Positions 9,673 through 19,693 of a stretch of DNA of 49,331 bases are shown here, piece by piece. The stretch's first letter is position 1. Each line of letters starts with the position of its first letter. This DNA is from Paenarthrobacter nitroguajacolicus JCM 14115 (GTDB lineage: Bacteria > Actinomycetota > Actinomycetes > Actinomycetales > Micrococcaceae), in NCBI GenBank assembly GCA_001313365.1, contig BBFS01000026.1, positions 1-49,331 of the forward strand, read 5' to 3'. The position numbers were made by a program, and so were the translations under genes. The notes below the pieces were generated by a model, which saw only the letters and a list, made by a program, of their open reading frames with translations, did not search any database and had not been told where the DNA came from.

Positions 9673-10116
9673 ATGGACATTCAGATCAATTGGCTCGCCG
9701 TGCTTCTGGCCGCGCTCGCCACCTTCGTGGTGGGTGGGCTGTGGTACTCGCTGCTGTTCGGCAAGCCGTGGCAAAAGGCCGCAGGTGTCAGCGATGAGCA
9801 ACTGAAGTCCGGAACGGCACGCGTGTTCGTGGGCTCATTCATCCTTGCATTGGTGATGGCCGTGTTTCTGGCGGCGTTCATTGGCCGCGGTGGTTTCGCA
9901 TTCGGGACCCTTGCCGGGTTGGCCGCTGGACTGGGATGGGTAGCAACAGCACTGGGCGTTAATTACCTGTTCGAACGCCGCAGCCTGACACTGTTCGCGA
10001 TCAACGCCAGCTACAACGTAGTCACCTTCACGGCCATGGGCGCAATCATCGGCGCGATGCAGGCTGACGCCCGGTCAGCCGCCTGCAACAAAGGTCAAAA
10101 AAGCTACTTGAAATAG
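9673..10116 (+). CDS. DUF1761-family membrane protein
   Basis: A 147-residue protein with about four membrane helices: INWLAVLLAALATFVVGGLW, VGSFILALVMAVFLAAF, TLAGLAAGLGWVATALGV and INASYNVVTFTAMGAIIGAM. The motif GGLWYSLLFGKPW is typical of DUF1761. ATG 9673 has GAGAGGA about 7 bases upstream. The last 17 residues are hydrophilic and unlike the family, so a late frameshift and an earlier true stop near 10070 are possible. The stop overlaps the convergent GAF-ANTAR gene by 13 bases. Function unknown. Confidence 0.75.
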   Translation: MDIQINWLAVLLAALATFVVGGLWYSLLFGKPWQKAAGVSDEQLKSGTARVFVGSFILALVMAVFLAAFIGRGGFAFGTLAGLAAGLGWVATALGVNYLFERRSLTLFAINASYNVVTFTAMGAIIGAMQADARSAACNKGQKSYLK

Positions 10117-10848
10117 GTCTGAACAGGCCCGCCGCCTGCGGATTCAACAATGGCCTGCGCCACCACCCGGAGCTTAACGTTCCGGTTGCTGGACGCCTTC
10201 TTGATGAGGTCCATTGCCTCCTGCTGGGTGCAGCGGTTCTGGGCGATGATGATTCCCGTTGCCACGTCTATCACCGTGCGGGATTCCATCGCTGCCCGGA
10301 GGTTGTTGGCGGTCTGGCTGTGCTCCGCGATGAGAACCGCCAGGCGCAGGCCTTTGGATGCCTGCTGCACGTAGTCGTTGGCGCGTTGCACAGCGGCTTG
10401 ATCGAAGGCGTTGGCGTGTTCGGAGTAGAGGTTGAGTCCCGCCCGGGCAGCGTCATCGCTAAGGGGGGAACGGCACAGCCAGGACGGACCGGATGCCGTG
10501 TTCGGTGACCAACTTGTTGTACTCGGGCCAAGTGTTGTCTTTGGCGAAATCCGGAATGTGCACTTGCGTGACTTCACGGCAGGAGCGGAGGCACGGTCCG
10601 TCGGCGAAGTCGTACTGCAGTTCGTCGAGCATCCGGGCGCGCTCGCCGCTGCTTGCCACCGTCCCGGCCGAGCGATGACGCATCAGCGTGATGCCGCAGT
10701 AAACCTCGTTTCCGGGCGTGCTGAGAATGCTGCCGAGTGCCTGGCCAACTCCTCAAGGAACGCTTCACGTCCGGGGGGGTATCGAGCAGCAGGTCTTGGA
10801 TATCGGCCACCACTGTAGTCGGCTCGGCGAGTTGGGGGGGTCTTCCAT
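10104..10848 (-). CDS. GAF-ANTAR transcription antitermination regulator, frameshifted
   Basis: Sensor plus RNA-binding regulator. The N-terminal region (LAEPTTVVADIQDLLLDTP), recovered after removing two bases from a run, leads into a GAF domain with LDELQYDFADGPCLRSCREV and NKLVTEHGIRSVLAVPF. The C-terminal ANTAR domain reads VIDVATGIIIAQNRCTQQEA, MDLIKKASSNRNVKLRVVAQ and AIVES; such domains bind paired hairpins in nascent RNA. Breaks lie at runs 10461, 10776 and 10831. The ATG at 10848 has GGAG about 6 bases upstream. It is divergent from a stress-type sigma factor across 145 bases, which suggests a common signal. The GAF ligand is unknown. Confidence 0.85.
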
Positions 10849-10993
10849 GTGGATCTCCGATCCGTGGATATGGCTACCTTTCGAGACTAACCCCCGTGGA
10901 CCCGTTGAAAGCTAATAGTAAGTGTGCTTCTCTTTTTAAGGAGTCTTGCCGTGGGCTCACCCCCCCATTTAGTTGGTTAAGGATTGAAGCCCC
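10849..10993. promoter_or_regulatory. Divergent control region between GAF-ANTAR and sigma factor genes
   Basis: Carries ATAGTAAGT at 10915-10923, sharing ATAGTAA with one arm of the palindrome at 24815-24836 upstream of the membrane-stress operon. AAGGA at 10979-10983 is the likely sigma-gene ribosome site. No clear -10/-35 pair could be assigned. Confidence 0.35.
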
Positions 10994-11775
10994 ATGCGTC
11001 AAACCCGACCTCTCACCGTCCAAGCCAGGCCCCCTGCCTGCAAACCGGAAGGCAGCATCCGGCAAAGCTTCCAGGACAGCCTGGTCCTGGACCACCTCAA
11101 CCTGGCCAAGTCCATTGCCGCCAGATATTCTGCCCACACTCACGACCTCGACGACGTCAGGCAGGTCGCGTACATGGGCCTCATCAAGGCTTCGCGCGGC
11201 TACGACGAGTCCAAGGGTGTCAGTTTCCCCGCGTACGCCGCCCCTACTATCGCCGGGGGGGAGGTCAAGCGCTACCTCCGCGACCATTGCTGGGTTGTGC
11301 GCCCACCCCGCACTATCCAGGACGTCCGCCGCCAAGTGCTGGCCCGGACTGAGGAGATGACCCAAACGCTGCAACGCACGCCCTCTCCTGAGGAGGTTGC
11401 GGAAGATCTAAGCCTGGAGTCGTGCCAAGTGCGTGAAGCGCTCATGGCCGGCACCAGCAAGCGCCCGGATTCCCTGGATGCTCCGGCATCCGAGGGGGGG
11501 CGTGACGGCTCCAAGGCTCGCTTTCTGCTTTCGGTTGCCCGACGGACCGGCTCGAGGACGTGCTGGCCCTGCGCAATGCCATCCGTGATCTGAGCGCCGA
11601 GGACCGGCACTTGCTCTACCGCCGCTACTACCGCGAGGAAACGCAGTCCACCATTGCCGAAGCCTTGGGAATGTCGCAGATGCAGGTGTCGCGCAAGCTT
11701 TCGAAAATCCTCGTTTCCCTCCAAACGCAACTGCTGGACGAGGAAGCTCAGCTTCAGGACGGGACCGCCCTGTAA
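10994..11775 (+). CDS. Stress-type sigma factor (SigB/SigF-like), frameshifted
   Basis: Alternative sigma-70 factor of the B/F/G type. Region 2 reads LNLAKSIAARYSAHTHDLDD and VRQVAYMGLIKASRGYDESK, with GVSFPAYAAPTIAGGEVKRY (the second G likely extra). Region 3 is TIQDVRRQVLARTEEMTQTL. Region 4 follows a break near 11541: SAEDRHLLYRRYYREETQST and EALGMSQMQVSRKLSKIL, the -35 binding helix-turn-helix. About 260 residues after repair. ATG 10994 follows AAGGA by 10 bases. No anti-sigma gene is adjacent, so control may be through the divergent GAF-ANTAR protein or elsewhere. The membrane-stress operon at 24.9 kb is a plausible target. Confidence 0.88.
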
Positions 11776-11782
11776 AGATGCT

Positions 11783-12748
11783 CTAGACGCCCAGCCGCTC
11801 TACTGCCGCTAAGACGTCACGAACGCTGACAGCCAACAGTGCGGGATCAGGATCGGCGGAAAACACATCACCACGGCGGAGTTCGACGGCGGTGAGCACC
11901 ACGTGCGGTCCGGGCGGCGGTCCCCACTCTTCCGCGGGCGCAGGGCCGAACAGAACTACGGACGGACGTTCGTAGGCTGATGCCAGATGTGCAGCGCCGG
12001 TGTCGGCTGAGATCACCAGCCGTGACTCGGCGATGGTGGCCGCAAACTCGGCGAGACCTTGACGCCCGGCCAGCAGCCCGCCGTCGAGATCTGCTCCCTT
12101 GAGTTTCGCCAAGGCAGCAGTCTCCTCAGCGCGCCGCGCTCGGAGGCGCCGCCCGTGAGAACTACATCGTGCCCCCGCTGCAGCGAGCTCCACGGCAACG
12201 TCCGCGAACCGTTCCACCGGCCACAGCCGGCTGCCATAGGCCGCGCCCACATGGATCACGGTGACCCCCCCCGGGCGCGCGAAGGAACGGCGGGACGGTT
12301 CAGCCGATAGTCCAGGGGATCGGCATCAATACCGTGCCAGTTGAGCAGCCGGGTCCAGCGTTCGCGCTCCGGGATGCCGGTGGTCCACTCAGGTCCGTCA
12401 GTGCCGGCGGAAGCGTGCGCCACTATGCGGTTGGCCTGCAGTTCTTCAATCCGCAAACGGCTCTCAGCGCATTCCCATGGAGGTTCACCGCGATATCCAC
12501 GGCGCCCCGCGGGACCGTCAGGGGGATCATCGAGCCCAGGTGTCGGCAGGTGATGAATGCCGCCCACAAGATCTAAAGCCTCGGCAATCCACGCCGGCGC
12601 AGCATACAAAATACGGTGCTCGGGGGAACGCCCGCCGCAACCCACGGAGCGCCGGAACCGCGACCAGGAGGTCGCCAAGTTTCAAAGCGCGCAGGGCAAG
12701 CAGCAGGGGCTGATCGTTGCTCTTGTGACTTTCCAAAGCTGCGTCCAT
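11783..12748 (-). CDS. GT9 heptosyltransferase-like glycosyltransferase, frameshifted (first of three)
   Basis: GT-B enzyme of the GT9 family (WaaC/WaaF type), which transfers heptose from an NDP-heptose to a glycan acceptor. N-terminal LLALRALKLGDLLVAVPALR is the usual GT9 opening with the K-x-GD turn. The C-terminal donor domain reads IHVGAAYGSRLWPVERFADV and LVISADTGAAHLASAYERPS, followed by VVLFGPAPAEEWGPP. Breaks occur near 12150, at the C8 run at 12265, and near 12600. ATG 12748 has GGGAGG about 5 bases upstream. It is divergent from the gmhB-led operon, sharing an 89-base promoter region, and ends 7 bases from the sigma-factor stop. Acceptor unknown; likely cytosolic face of the membrane. 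Confidence 0.85.
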
Positions 12749-12837
12749 AGTGGCCTCCCGCTAGGAGTCTAGCTGCACGAAACTTCTCAGGGCCGCACTG
12801 TTTAGTGTCCGGAGAACTGGGGGGGAACGTTGCGGGT

Positions 12838-13397
12838 ATGGGAGGAACCGGAACGTTGAAGGCGGTCCTGTTTGACCGCGATGGAACACTCGTTGTTGAC
12901 GTGCCATACAACGGCGATCCGCAGTTGGTGCGGCCCATGGATGGCGCCCTTGAAGCGCTGCAAAAAGTACGGCGGGCGGGACTGGCCACGGGAGTGGTGA
13001 CCAACCAGTCGGGCGTGGCGCGGGGGGGCTGTTGACGTTGGCGCAAATGCACTCCGTCAATCAGCGGGTGGAGCAGATGTTGGGTCCGTTCGATGTGTGG
13101 GAAATTTGTCCCCACAGTCCGGAGGACGGCTGCAACTGCCGCAAGCCCGCTCCGGGCATGATTCTTGGAGCGTGCAGCACCTTGGGTATCACGCCAGCGG
13201 AGGTTGCTTTCGTTGGCGATATCGGGGCTGACATGGAGGCGGCCGCCGCGGCGGGTGCGAGAGCTGTCCTGGTGCCGACCAGCGTTACCCGGCAGGAGGA
13301 AATCGAGGCTGCCGGCGTTGTTGCGGAGGACCTGGGTCATGCAGTGGAGCTTCTGCTCTCCGGGGGGGCACTGGAAGAACAGGATGCCCGTGTATGA
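12838..13397 (+). CDS. gmhB: D-glycero-D-manno-heptose-1,7-bisphosphate 7-phosphatase-like HAD enzyme, frameshifted
   Basis: HAD-IIIA phosphatase of the GmhB/HisB-N group, predicted to remove the 7-phosphate of heptose 1,7-bisphosphate. Motif I is AVLFDRDGTLVVDVPYNGDP near residues 9-28. Motif II is TGVVTNQSGVARG. The Zn-binding loop CPHSPEDGCNCRKPAPG has the Cys-His-Cys-Cys pattern typical of GmhB, and motif IV is VAFVGDIGADMEAA. The single break is the G7 run at 13022, where G5 restores GVARGLLTLAQMHSVN. The last four bases (ATGA) overlap the next gene. Placement with gmhA and hldE-like genes supports heptose over histidinol phosphate as the substrate. Confidence 0.88.
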
Positions 13398-14489
13398 GCC
13401 GCGTCTGGTAGCCCGCTTGGACAGCATGGGGGGGACGTCCTCCTTTCGGGACCTGCCCTGCGCGCTGTCGCGAACGGAAGCCGGCCCGATGGCAGCCGAC
13501 CCAACGATGTGGTCCTGCTTTGCGGCCCTGAAGGAGCCAGCGCTGCGGAAATGCTGCCGGGAGTGACCCAAGTGCACACGTGGGCATGCCCGTGGATCGT
13601 GAACCCGGCACCTCCGGTCACGGATGACATGACCAGCGGCCTGATTGAGTTTGTCCGCAGTTCACGGATTCAGGAAGCCGTGATTCTTACGTCCTTCCAC
13701 CAGTCCCCCCGCTTCCACTCGCGATGCTCTTGCGCCTGGCCGGCGTCAAAAAGATCACGGGCGCATCAACGGACTACGCAGGCTCACTCCTGGACGTCCG
13801 GCTCAAACCGGGCGAAGACTTTCCGGAGGACCAGCCGGAAGCGGTCCGTGCGCTCACCATCGCGGAAGCCGGCGGCTATGTCCTGCCGAACGGCGACGAT
13901 GGAAAGCTGCGCATCACCTCAGGCCCGGATCCTGAGGGGGGGTAGCCGACGGGTTGGCTGATGAAGGCCCTTACATTGTGGTCCACCCTGGAGCCGCCGC
14001 CCCCCCAGCCAGGGCGTGGCCCGCACTGCACCATGCTGCCACCGTGGAACTTCTTGAAGCGTACGGGCACCGGGTGGTGGTCACAGGAGGCCCGGGCGAA
14101 ACGCCACTCACGGCAACAGTGGCCGGCCCTTCCGCCATGAACTCGGCGGCGGAACCAACCTCAGGACGCTAGCAGCAGTACTGGCGGGAGCCGCCGTCGT
14201 GGTGACCGGCAATACCGGTCCCGCCCATCTGGCGGCAGCCGTGGGCACTCCGGTGGTGTGCCTGTTCGCGCCGGTGGTTCCGGCCATCCGATGGGCGCCC
14301 TACGGCGTGCCCTTGGAACTCCTGGGAGACCAGGAAGCGGCCTGCAAGAACACCCGCGCCCGCGTTTGTCCGGTCCCCGGGCACCCCTGCCTGAGCTCGG
14401 TATCCCCTGAGCAGGTTGTCGAAGCTGTTGAAAGGCTCCTGGGAGGCGTGTCCTCCTTGTCCACCCGACGAAAGGTCTGGAAACCATGA
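13394..14489 (+). CDS. GT9 heptosyltransferase-like glycosyltransferase, frameshifted (second of three)
   Basis: Second GT9 protein. After a broken N-terminus (VVLLCGPEGASAAEMLPGVT) it has AMLLRLAGVKKITGASTDYA, the acceptor-domain signature of heptosyltransferases, then YIVVHPGAAAPARAWP and VVVTGGPGET. The donor site is VVVTGNTGPAHLAAAVGTPV followed by VCLFAPVVPAIRWAPYGVP. The C-terminal segment has two cysteines (EAACKNTRARVCPVPGHPC), common in GT9 members. Frameshifts lie at runs 13361-13435, 13706, 13935, 14001 and near 14150. It overlaps both neighbours by ATGA, so translation is coupled. It probably adds one sugar of a heptose-containing chain. Confidence 0.85.
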
Positions 14490-15553
14490 GGATCCTGGTG
14501 TGGCACGTCCACGGCGGATGGATGGAGGCATTTGTCCGGGGGGGCCAGCATGAGTACCTGCTCCCTAAATCGTCCGACGGCGGCGCGTGGGGGTTTGGGG
14601 GCGAGGCGGCCGTGAGTGGCCTGCCGCCGCGCAGGAAGTGAACCTGGAAAGCTCGATCCGGACAGTGTGGATGCCGTAGTCCTGCAGCGGCCCGAGGAGA
14701 TCGCAGCGGTGGCCCGGACACTCGGCCGCCGCCCGGGCGTGGACATTCCCGCCGTGTACCTCGAGCACAACACCCCCCCCAAGGGCGACGTCCCGTTCAC
14801 GCTGCACCCGTTGGCAGACCAGACCACCATTCCAGTGGTGCATGTAACCCATTTCAACCAGCTCTTCTGGGACACGGGCACGGCGACCACCACGGTGATC
14901 GAGCACGGTATTCCGGACCGGGGGCACCTGTACACCGGTGAGCGGGAAGAGATGGGCGTGGTGGTGAACGAGCCTGTCCGGCGCGGACGGGTCACAGGGA
15001 CGGACCTGCTGCCGGGGGGGTTTGCCGGTGTGGGGGCCACTGCGGGTGTTCGGCATGGGTACCGAGGCTCTGCCGGAGGCATTGAACCTGAAAGGCTTTG
15101 GTCTCAGCGAGGAACGGCTGCGTATCTCCGGCGATGTCCCCCGCCGCCAAACTCCACCAGGAACTGGCCCGTTGCCGCCTGTACCTCCACCCGCTCCGCT
15201 GGACCTCGTTGGGGGGGCTGGCCCTGTTGGAAGCCATGCACCTTGGCATGCCCGTCCTGGCACTGGCCACCACCGAGGCGAGCCGCGCCATTCCGCACGG
15301 CGCAGGTCTGGTCTCCAACGACGTCGACGATCTCCAGAAGTTCGCCCGACGGCTGTTGGACGACCCCGACGACGCCTACGCCATGGGCATTGTCGCGCGC
15401 GAGGCTGCGCTGCAACGCTACGGACTGGACAAGTTTCTCAGGGCCTGGGACCAACTCCTGACTGAACTCCCCAAGAGCACGCCTCGGGGGGGAAGCCACC
15501 CGCAACCCGGTACAGCTTCCGCTAGCCATGACACAGAGAGGACGCACCCATGA
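14486..15553 (+). CDS. GT-B glycosyltransferase (GT1/GT4-like), frameshifted
   Basis: Glycosyltransferase with a degenerate-looking N-terminus (MRILVWHVHGGWMEAFVRG), then DAVVLQRPEEIAAVARTLGR, VDIPAVYLEHNTP and VVHVTHFNQLFWDTGTATTT. The C-terminal donor domain contains LHQELARCRLYLHPLRWTSL followed by GLALLEAMHLGMPVLALATT, the E-x7-E-like region of retaining GT-B enzymes, and EASRAIPHGAGLVSNDVDDL. Breaks occur at runs 14539, 14770, 15010, 15215 and near 14650. After repair about 350 residues. ATGA overlaps occur at both ends. The donor and linkage cannot be told from sequence; operon position suggests the same glycan as its neighbours. Confidence 0.8.
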
Positions 15554-16822
15554 AGATCTCCATGGTCTCCGAACACGCCAGTCCGCTGGCTGCCTTGGGA
15601 GGCGTTGACGCCGGTGGCAGAACGTCCACGTGGCGGCGCTTTCGTCAGCTCTGGCAGATCGCGGCCACCAGGTCACTGTGTACACACGCCGCGACGACCC
15701 CGGTCTGCCCGCAAAGGTGCAGGTTGGTCCGGGACTCACGGTGGTTCACGTGGACGCCGGTCCCGCCCGACGCCTCCCCCCCAAGGACGATCTCCTGCCT
15801 TCATGGGAGAGCTGGCAGACGGCATTTGCGCGCATTGGGAAGGCCAAACCCCGGACGTCCTGCACGCTCACTTCTGGATGTCCGGCCTCGCTGCCATCCA
15901 AGCATCCAGACGAGCAGGAGGTCCCGCCCCCCCTGTTCCTGTGGTGCAGACCTTCCACGCCCTCGGCTCCGTAAAACGCAGGCACCAAGCGCTGCCGATA
16001 CCAGCCCGCCCGCCAGGGAATGGTTGGAACCGTGGGTGGGTCGCACCGCCGACTGGGTCATTGCCACCTGCCCGGATGAGGTCTTTGAACTCAAAGCCTT
16101 GGGCATCAGCCGGTCAAAGATTTCCATCGCGCCCTGCGGCGTGGACCTCACCTTGTTCCCTGGAACGTCCGACGCCGAACCCAAGTCCCGCACGCATCGG
16201 ATTCTGAGCGTGGGACGCCTCGTGCAACGCAAGGGCGTGGACCTGATCATCCAGGCTCTGCCCCCCCTCTTGGCGGAGGCGGGCTTCACCGACGTCGAAC
16301 TCCTGATCGTTGGCGGTTCCGGGGGACACCCTGACCCTTGAGGAAGACCCGGAGGCCCAACGGCTCCATGCCCTGGCGAAAGAGCTCGGCGTCGAGGACA
16401 AGGTGATCATGCGCGGGCAAGTCCCTCGCGACGCCATGCCCGGCATCTTCCGGAGCGCGGACGCGTCGTCTGTGCCCTTGGTACGAGCCGTTCGGGATTG
16501 TCCCGCTGGAGGCCATGGCTTGCGGCGTGCCGGTCGTGGCAGCCGCCGTCGGCGGACTGCGGGAGACGGTGGTCGACCAGAAAACCGGCCTGCACGTCCC
16601 CGCCACGCCACCCCGAAGCCCTCGCTGAGCTCTCACAAAACTGCTCGGCGACCCGGAGCTCCGGGCCGACATGGGCCGCGCCGGAGCACGCCGGGCACGC
16701 TCCCGCTACTCCTGGGAACGCATCGCAGCAGACACGGAGAAAGCCTACCGATCCGTCTTGGCGGCCGGCCTGTCCCGGCAAGCGACGAAGGCCTGGAACC
16801 ACTGGAAGGAACGGCGCTGTGA
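15550..16822 (+). CDS. GT4-type glycosyltransferase, frameshifted
   Basis: Retaining GT-B enzyme of family GT4, MshA/sucrose-synthase-like. N-terminal [20 protein letters not shown] and the second-frame continuation [20 protein letters not shown]. The acceptor domain includes [20 protein letters not shown] and [16 protein letters not shown]. The donor domain shows [27 protein letters not shown], and [20 protein letters not shown] with the E-x7-E pair. Frameshifts lie near 15620, 15775, 15927, 16261, 16325, 16475 and 16600. The repaired protein, about 420 residues, ends at TGA 16822, overlapping the gmhA GTG by four bases. Probably initiates or extends the heptose-containing glycan; the donor is unproven. 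Confidence 0.87.
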
Positions 16823-16872
16823 CTATCAACGGCCCTCTGACCATCAAAGGCTCAGTGACCATCAAAGGCCTC
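16819..16872 (+). repeat. Three tandem 18-base repeats at the gmhA start
   Basis: Units begin at 16819 (GTG), 16837 (CTG) and 16855 (GTG) and encode V/L-T-I-N/K-G-x. Units two and three share GACCATCAAAGGC exactly. Each unit begins with a possible start codon in the same frame. Confidence 0.85.
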
Positions 16873-17559
16873 GCAGCCAATGAGTCCGCCGTCCCGGACA
16901 TATTGCCGGCCCGATGGTCCCCGACGCCGGTAATTCCACCCATCACGCCGAGGTCACCACCCACCTGGACAACGTCCTGCCCGCGCTGGAGTCGTTGCGC
17001 TCGCAGTCGGGGGGGCGCTTAGCCGAATGGGGGGGACCGAACTCGCCAAGCGGCTGCTCTCCGGTCAACGCCTGCTGGCTGCCGGCAATGGCGGCTCAGC
17101 GGCTGAGGCGCAGCACCTCACTGCCGAGCTGGTGGGCAGGTTCGACGAGGAACGCGCACCGTTCTCTGCCATCTCGCTCCACGCAGAATCCTCCGCCGTT
17201 ACCGCCCTCTCCAACGACTACGGCTACGAGGAAGTCTTTGCCCGCCAGGTACGTGCCATGGCCGCGCAGGTGATGTCCTCATTCTTCTCTCCACCAGCGG
17301 CCGCAGCCCCCCAACCTGCTCAAAGCCGCACGTACGGCAAAGGAACGCGGCATCATCACGTGGGGTCTCACCGGTACCGGCCCCCCCAACCCGTTGGCTG
17401 ACGCCTGCGATCAAGCCATCACCGTTGACGCCATCTCCGCAAATGCCCAGGAAGGTCACCTCATTGCCATCCACGCCGTGTGCCGGGCCTTCGATGCCGA
17501 GGTCGCCCGCGCGCGGGATCGTACGGTGCGGCTACCTCCGGAGGGGGGGTCAACCATGA
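16819..17559 (+). CDS. gmhA: Phosphoheptose isomerase (SIS domain), frameshifted
   Basis: Predicted to convert sedoheptulose 7-phosphate to D-glycero-D-manno-heptose 7-phosphate, the entry step of heptose synthesis. The core signature [24 protein letters not shown] is near-diagnostic of GmhA. It is followed by [20 protein letters not shown], the phosphate-binding STSGRSPNLLKAA (read after repair near 17275), and [20 protein letters not shown]. Breaks lie at runs 17009, 17030, 17280 and 17381. It starts with GTG 16819, overlapping the preceding stop. The first 18 residues come from three tandem 18-base repeats, and a roughly 60-residue extension precedes the SIS core, longer than usual GmhA. 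The stop overlaps the hldE-like ATG. Confidence 0.9.
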
Positions 17560-18969
17560 GGATCACGGTAGTGGGCGACGTCCTCCTCGACGTCGACATC
17601 AACGGGGGGCCGCCACCCGGCTCAGCCCCGACGCGCCGGTGCCGGTAGTCAACGTCGCTGATGTCCGGCGTCGTGCAGGTGGTGCCGGACTGGTTGCTAC
17701 CGTCCTCGCGCAGGACGGTCACGACGTCGCGCTGGTCACCGCGGTATCGGACGACGACGGCGCCAGCCACCTCAGGCGCGCACTGGCTGGAGTATCGGTG
17801 CTCACCGGAGCCCCGCTCGCCCCCGACACCGACCAAGACCCGCGTGCGGATCGGGACGCATCCGATGGTCAGGTTCGATGAAGGATGCGCGCCGGCCCCT
17901 GTGCCGTCCAGTACGAGGGAAATGCTCACTGCCATTGCCATGGCAGACGCCATTGTGGTGGCCGACTACGGTCGCGGAATCACTGCCAACACTGACATCC
18001 GTGCCGCGCTGAGCGAAGCCGTCCTGCGCCTCCCGGTGGTGTGGGACCCCCATCCTGCCGGTTCCGAGCCTGTGGAGGGCGTCGCCGTGGTGACGCCCAA
18101 CCTAGTCGAGGCGCTGGCCTCCGCGAAGGCGGGTGGCTGGAGCCGTCCCGCACAGGTGCCGAAGAAGCCGGCCGATACCTGCGTGAAAAATGGGGAAGTG
18201 CTGCAGTTCTGGTAACCATGGGCGAGGACGGGGCGCTCTTGCTGTCAGCCGGTGATCCGGCACAGGGCATTCCCGCGCCCAAGACCACCGTCAGCGATCC
18301 TTGCGGAGCCGGCGACCGCCTGGCTGGAAGCCTCGCCGTGCACTTGGGGCTCGGACTGAACCTCGCCCAGGCAGCCACCAGGCAGTGGAGGATGCGTCGG
18401 CCTTCCTGGCTGCGGGAGGAGCGGCTGCGCTCGCGGTGGTGGCTGAAGCGCCGGAGGCGAGGCCCGTCGTCGAACTTAAGGGCCTGGAACTGGTTGACAC
18501 CGAAGACCTGCACCCGGACGGCGTCCAACTGGCTCAGGCTGTGCGGGCCAAAGGCGGCACGGTGGTGGCCACCGGTGGGTGCTTTGACCTCCTCCACGCC
18601 GGCCACGCCCGGACGTTGGCTGCCGCGCGCAGCATGGGCGATTGCCTCATCGTGTGCCTGAATTCCGACGAATCGGTAAGCCGGCTAAAGGGCGCACACC
18701 GGCCAATCGTGAGCGTGGAGGACCGCGCGGAGTTGCTGCTGGCACTCGAATGCGTTGACGCGGTAGTGATCTTCGCTGAGGACACTCCCGAAGCCTGCCT
18801 GACCCAAATACAGCCAGATATCTGGGTCAAGGGTGGCGACTACACCCCCGAAGAATTGCCGGAAGCCCGCTTGGTTGCGGGTTGGGGGGGAGGGCGGTGC
18901 GTCACCGTGCCCTTCCACCCGGCACGCTCCACCAGCGGCCTGGCTGCAGCACTGGCCAAGGTCAGCTGA
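17556..18969 (+). CDS. hldE: HldE-like heptose kinase / heptose-1-phosphate nucleotidyltransferase, copy 1, frameshifted
   Basis: Fusion with the order of RfaE/HldE. The PfkB-type kinase (residues about 1-290) starts [15 protein letters not shown], has SPDAPVPVVNVADVRRRAGG, VWDPHPAGSE, VVTPNLVEALASAKAG and the catalytic loop DPCGAGDRLAGSLAVHLG. The GAGD anion hole is intact, but Cys and Arg flank it where T-GAGDT is usual. The nucleotidyltransferase follows: VVATGGCFDLLHAGHARTLA with HxGH motif, LIVCLNSDESVSRLKG and [19 protein letters not shown]. It would phosphorylate heptose 7-phosphate at C1 and activate heptose 1-phosphate. Breaks lie at 17606, 17815, 18140 and 18380. The nucleotide used (ATP or another) cannot be read. 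Confidence 0.87.
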
Positions 18970-18999
18970 CAACAAGACCGATCAACCGAGAGGAACCGC

Positions 19000-19693
19000 A
19001 TGAACACGCAAACACCCGGCCGCGTCATCGTCACTGGAGGCGGCTCCGGCCTTGGCGCTGCGATCGTGGAAGCCATCCGCGACGCCGGCGGCACACCCTT
19101 TGTCTTCGACCGCGACGTGAGCAACGTGTCCGGGGCCAAAGCCTTGGAAGTGGACGTCTCCAACCGTGAAGCCGTGGAAGCTGCCGTCAAAGAGGCAGCC
19201 GAAACTCTTGGCGGACTGGACGGTGTGGTGACGGCGGCCGGCATCGACCGCTGCGGCAAGTTGGGCGACGTCCCGGCAGAGGAATGGGAAAAGGTCATCG
19301 GAGTGAACCTCCTGGGCACGGTATCCGTGGTCCGTGCGGCGCTGCCGTACCTTAAGGATCCCGCGGCCGGGCCATCACCATCGCCTCCACACTGGGCCTC
19401 AGGCGCTGCCGGACGCAACGGCATACTGCGCCTCGAAGTTCGGAGTGATCGGCTTCAGCCGTGCACTGGCCGCGGAAACCGGCGGCGTCATCGGCGTCAC
19501 CACCATCATCCCGGGCGGCATGAAGACCCACTTCTTTGACGACCGGGACGAGCAATACAAGCCGCAGGACGATTCCAAGCTCAACGATCCCGCCAACGTG
19601 GCACAGGCTGTGGTGTTTGCCCTGTCCCAGCCATTCGGCAGCGAGGTCCGCGAACTCCTTATCTGCCCCGCAGAAGAAGGCTCGTGGCCGTAA
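19000..19693 (+). CDS. Short-chain dehydrogenase/reductase, frameshifted
   Basis: Classical NAD(P)-dependent SDR of about 230 residues. The dinucleotide-binding motif is VIVTGGGSGLGAAIVEAIRD, then GLDGVVTAAGIDRCGKLG in place of the NAG motif, and the active-site segment DATAYCASKFGVIGFSRALA with the Tyr-x3-Lys pair. The end is VRELLICPAEEGSWP. Breaks lie near 19365 and 19425. ATG 19000 has GAGAGGA about 7 bases upstream. It follows the hldE-like gene by 30 bases in the same direction, so it may modify the heptose or another sugar of the product, but SDRs are too diverse to assign a substrate. Its last 35 bases overlap the convergent GT9 gene. Confidence 0.87.

Noticed and set aside
12838..13397. 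Histidinol-phosphate phosphatase (hisB N-type)
   Set aside because: It shares the fold, but no his genes are near and the neighbours are gmhA and hldE-like genes; GmhB is the better fit.
16819..17559. Other SIS proteins (KpsF/GutQ or sugar-phosphate regulators)
   Set aside because: The [12 protein letters not shown] signature with [10 protein letters not shown] matches phosphoheptose isomerase specifically.
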